Source: Clostridia bacterium
GTDB taxonomy: Bacteria > Bacillota > Clostridia > Oscillospirales > Acutalibacteraceae
Assembly: GCA_017519685.1 (NCBI GenBank)
Contig: JAFWRV010000070.1
Coordinates: 1 to 6,436 of the forward strand
DNA: 6,436 nucleotides
Direction: 5' to 3'
Part shown: one piece after another, positions 4,824 through 6,436 of the stretch
Layout: each line of letters opens with the position of its first letter
Numbering within the stretch: position 1 is the first letter of the stretch
Translations under genes and position numbers: made by a program
The notes under the pieces: generated by a model
Told to the model about the DNA's origin: nothing
Seen by the model: the letters and a program-made list of their open reading frames with translations, nothing else
Database searches by the model: none

Positions 4824-5912
4824 ATGTCATTCTGTCTTGAAAAATACTTTGCCCCCGATTTTGAAAAGGAAGAATTCGTCAACGCTCCCGACGCTCTTAC
4901 CGTCGCGTCTCCCAAAGACGGCGTCGCGCCCGACAACTATCACGCGATGAGCATCTTCCCCGAATATTTCAAAATCGGCGGAAAATGGCTGCTTGCCGCC
5001 GAAAGCCGTATGGACTGCGTGCCTGTTTATGACAACGGAAAAATCGAGGTAAAGGAATTCCGCAATCTTAAAAAAGGCGAGCTTGTCATCTGCGGCAGAA
5101 CGGAAAACTGCGAGGACGGCATCTATGTCAACGCGCACGGCTTCAGAGAGGATGACCGCTTATCCGAAACCTTTGCTTTCAGGCAGGGTCATTCAAGGGA
5201 AAGCTCATTTTCCCGCGATTACGACGAGCTTTATGAGCTTCTGAACCACGAAAGGGATAACGGCAAAATAGTCTGGGTAATGGGTCCGGCTTTCGCTTTT
5301 GACCACGACGCGAGAGACGCGTTCGCGCGCATTATCGCGGGCGGTTATGTTCACGCCGTGCTTGCGGGCAACGCGCTCGCCACTCACGACCTTGAGGGCG
5401 CGTATTTACAGACGGCTCTCGGGCAGAATATTTACACGCAGAAGAACCAGCCGAACGGTCATTACAATCATCTTGACACAATCAACAAGGTAAGATATTA
5501 CGGCTCCGTTTCGGAGTTTATCAAAAATGAGAATATCGGTAACGGTATCATTTACAACTGTGAAAAATACGGCGTGCCTTATGTGCTTGCCGGCTCCATA
5601 CGCGATGACGGACCGCTGCCCTGCGTTTTCGGAAACGCTTATGAGGCGCAGGATAATATGCGCAATCAGATAAGAAGCGCCACAACGGTTATATGTATGG
5701 CAACCACACTTCACTCAATAGCCGTCGGCAATATGACGCCCTCGTTCCGCGTGATGCCCGACGGAACCGTCAGAAAGATTTATTTTTACTGTGTTGACAT
5801 TTCCGAATTTACCGTAAACAAATTAACAGACAGAGGCTCGCTTTCGTCGATAGGTATTGTTACCAATGTTCAGGATTTCATTGTGAATATCGCGAACGGA
5901 CTGAAGGTCTGA
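4824..5912 (+). CDS. Ornithine cyclodeaminase-type protein (LOR/SDH conserved region, MJ1480-like family)
   Basis: This 362-residue soluble protein matches the family named after the conserved region of lysine-oxoglutarate reductase/saccharopine dehydrogenase. That family also includes archaeal ornithine cyclodeaminase and the C-terminal half of cyanobacterial arginine dihydrolase/AgrE proteins. Diagnostic segments are LAGNALATHDLE (180-191), GHYNHLDTIN (212-221), LAGSIRDDGPLP (255-266), ATTLHSIAVGN (293-303), CVDIS (323-327) and DRGSLSSIGIVTNV (337-350). Characterised relatives use NAD to convert ornithine to proline plus ammonia. The family is broad, so the substrate here is inferred. The N-terminal 120 residues form a separate, less conserved domain with paired strands. 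The start follows AGGAGG with 7-base spacing. The gene is intact, G+C-rich in wobble positions, and preceded by a palindrome (4780-4804). A methyltransferase gene follows after 17 bases. Confidence 0.75.
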   Translation: MSFCLEKYFAPDFEKEEFVNAPDALTVASPKDGVAPDNYHAMSIFPEYFKIGGKWLLAAESRMDCVPVYDNGKIEVKEFRNLKKGELVICGRTENCEDGIYVNAHGFREDDRLSETFAFRQGHSRESSFSRDYDELYELLNHERDNGKIVWVMGPAFAFDHDARDAFARIIAGGYVHAVLAGNALATHDLEGAYLQTALGQNIYTQKNQPNGHYNHLDTINKVRYYGSVSEFIKNENIGNGIIYNCEKYGVPYVLAGSIRDDGPLPCVFGNAYEAQDNMRNQIRSATTVICMATTLHSIAVGNMTPSFRVMPDGTVRKIYFYCVDISEFTVNKLTDRGSLSSIGIVTNVQDFIVNIANGLKV

Positions 5913-5929
5913 TTATCAACGGATATATT

Positions 5930-6436
5930 ATGGAAGAAAAGGATAAAGAACTGCTGCTTGCTTCTTACGCTGAGGAGTACGGCCCCGAAGCGGGTCCGTG
6001 GAACACCTCGGTAAAAAGCAAATATCTTGAATATAAACTTGCCGCCTTTTTTGAGGAAAATTTTGAAGTAAGCGAAGACACGGATATATGCAACATCGGT
6101 ATCGGCGCGGGAAGCTGGGACAGATACCTTTCATTCAAACTGAAAAGCGGCAGGCTGGTCAGCATAGATATCGATGAGGAAATCTGCACCCGGTTGTTTC
6201 TGCGCCTTGATTACGAAAAGAATCCCGGCGATGTCACGGTAGTCAACTCCGACGTGATGCTGATTAACGATATGGATAACAGCTTCGATATTGTAACAAT
6301 GGTCGGCAGCACAAGACTTGAAAGCGGTCTTTTCAAGGAAATACTGACAAAAGCGGCGGGATTTATAAAACCGGGCGGCGCTTTTTATTATCACACGCTT
6401 GATAAAGACGAGGAAAAAGAGTATTTTGAAAAAATC
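5930..6436 (+). CDS. Class I SAM-dependent methyltransferase, incomplete at right edge
   Basis: The first 169 residues are present, and the frame is open at the window end. They show a Rossmann-type methyltransferase. Motif I is ICNIGIGAGSW (53-63), followed by the acidic SAM-ribose residue in VSIDID (Asp80 or Asp82). NSD at 106-108 fits the adenine-binding strand, FDIVTMVGS (119-127) motif II, and AGFIKPGGAFYYH (143-155) the strand before the C-terminal part. About 45 residues of helix precede motif I. The acceptor substrate cannot be told. The ATG at 5930 has no strong ribosome binding site. It lies 17 bases after the cyclodeaminase-like stop, so co-transcription and coupled translation are likely. 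Confidence 0.82.
   Translation, partial: MEEKDKELLLASYAEEYGPEAGPWNTSVKSKYLEYKLAAFFEENFEVSEDTDICNIGIGAGSWDRYLSFKLKSGRLVSIDIDEEICTRLFLRLDYEKNPGDVTVVNSDVMLINDMDNSFDIVTMVGSTRLESGLFKEILTKAAGFIKPGGAFYYHTLDKDEEKEYFEKI

Overview
The window looks like a piece of a low-to-medium GC Firmicutes genome, most likely a gut Clostridia of the Ruminococcus/Oscillospiraceae type. The reasons are strong AGGAGG-type ribosome binding sites, a near-consensus sigma-A promoter, and the families present. This assignment is inference from style, not from a marker gene.

Region 1 (1-2200) appears to be the edge of an integrated mobile element. It holds a leader with two tiny reading frames, a 71-residue acidic protein of unknown function, a terminator-like hairpin, a good -35/-10 promoter (462-490), and a complete 555-residue large serine recombinase (533-2200).

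Region 2 (2198-2741) is the most unusual part. The recombinase stop codon lies inside the first arm of a roughly 155-base array of short GC-rich hairpins joined by ATGAATT/AATTCAT linkers. The array contains long-range inverted repeats that interleave. It runs straight into the ribosome binding site of a 123-residue four-helix-bundle protein of the S23/intervening-sequence (Avd-like) family. The array plus the protein looks like one compact unit and is the best candidate for an undescribed RNA/protein or mobile system.

Region 3 (2741-4733) is a patch of decaying chromosomal genes. It holds the C-terminal remnant of a glyoxalase/VOC protein, a CDP-alcohol phosphatidyltransferase split by one in-frame TGA, an intact cyclase/kynurenine-formamidase-like hydrolase, a small Cys-rich zinc-ribbon protein whose expected start codon reads ATC, and a 5'-truncated metallophosphoesterase joined in frame directly behind the zinc-ribbon stop.

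Region 4 (4734-6436) is healthy and visibly richer in G+C. A perfect 9-bp palindrome precedes an ornithine-cyclodeaminase-type (LOR/SDH, MJ1480-like) protein. That gene is followed after 17 bases by a class I SAM-dependent methyltransferase that runs off the right edge. These two probably form an operon.

No rRNA, tRNA, CRISPR array or complete insertion sequence was seen.
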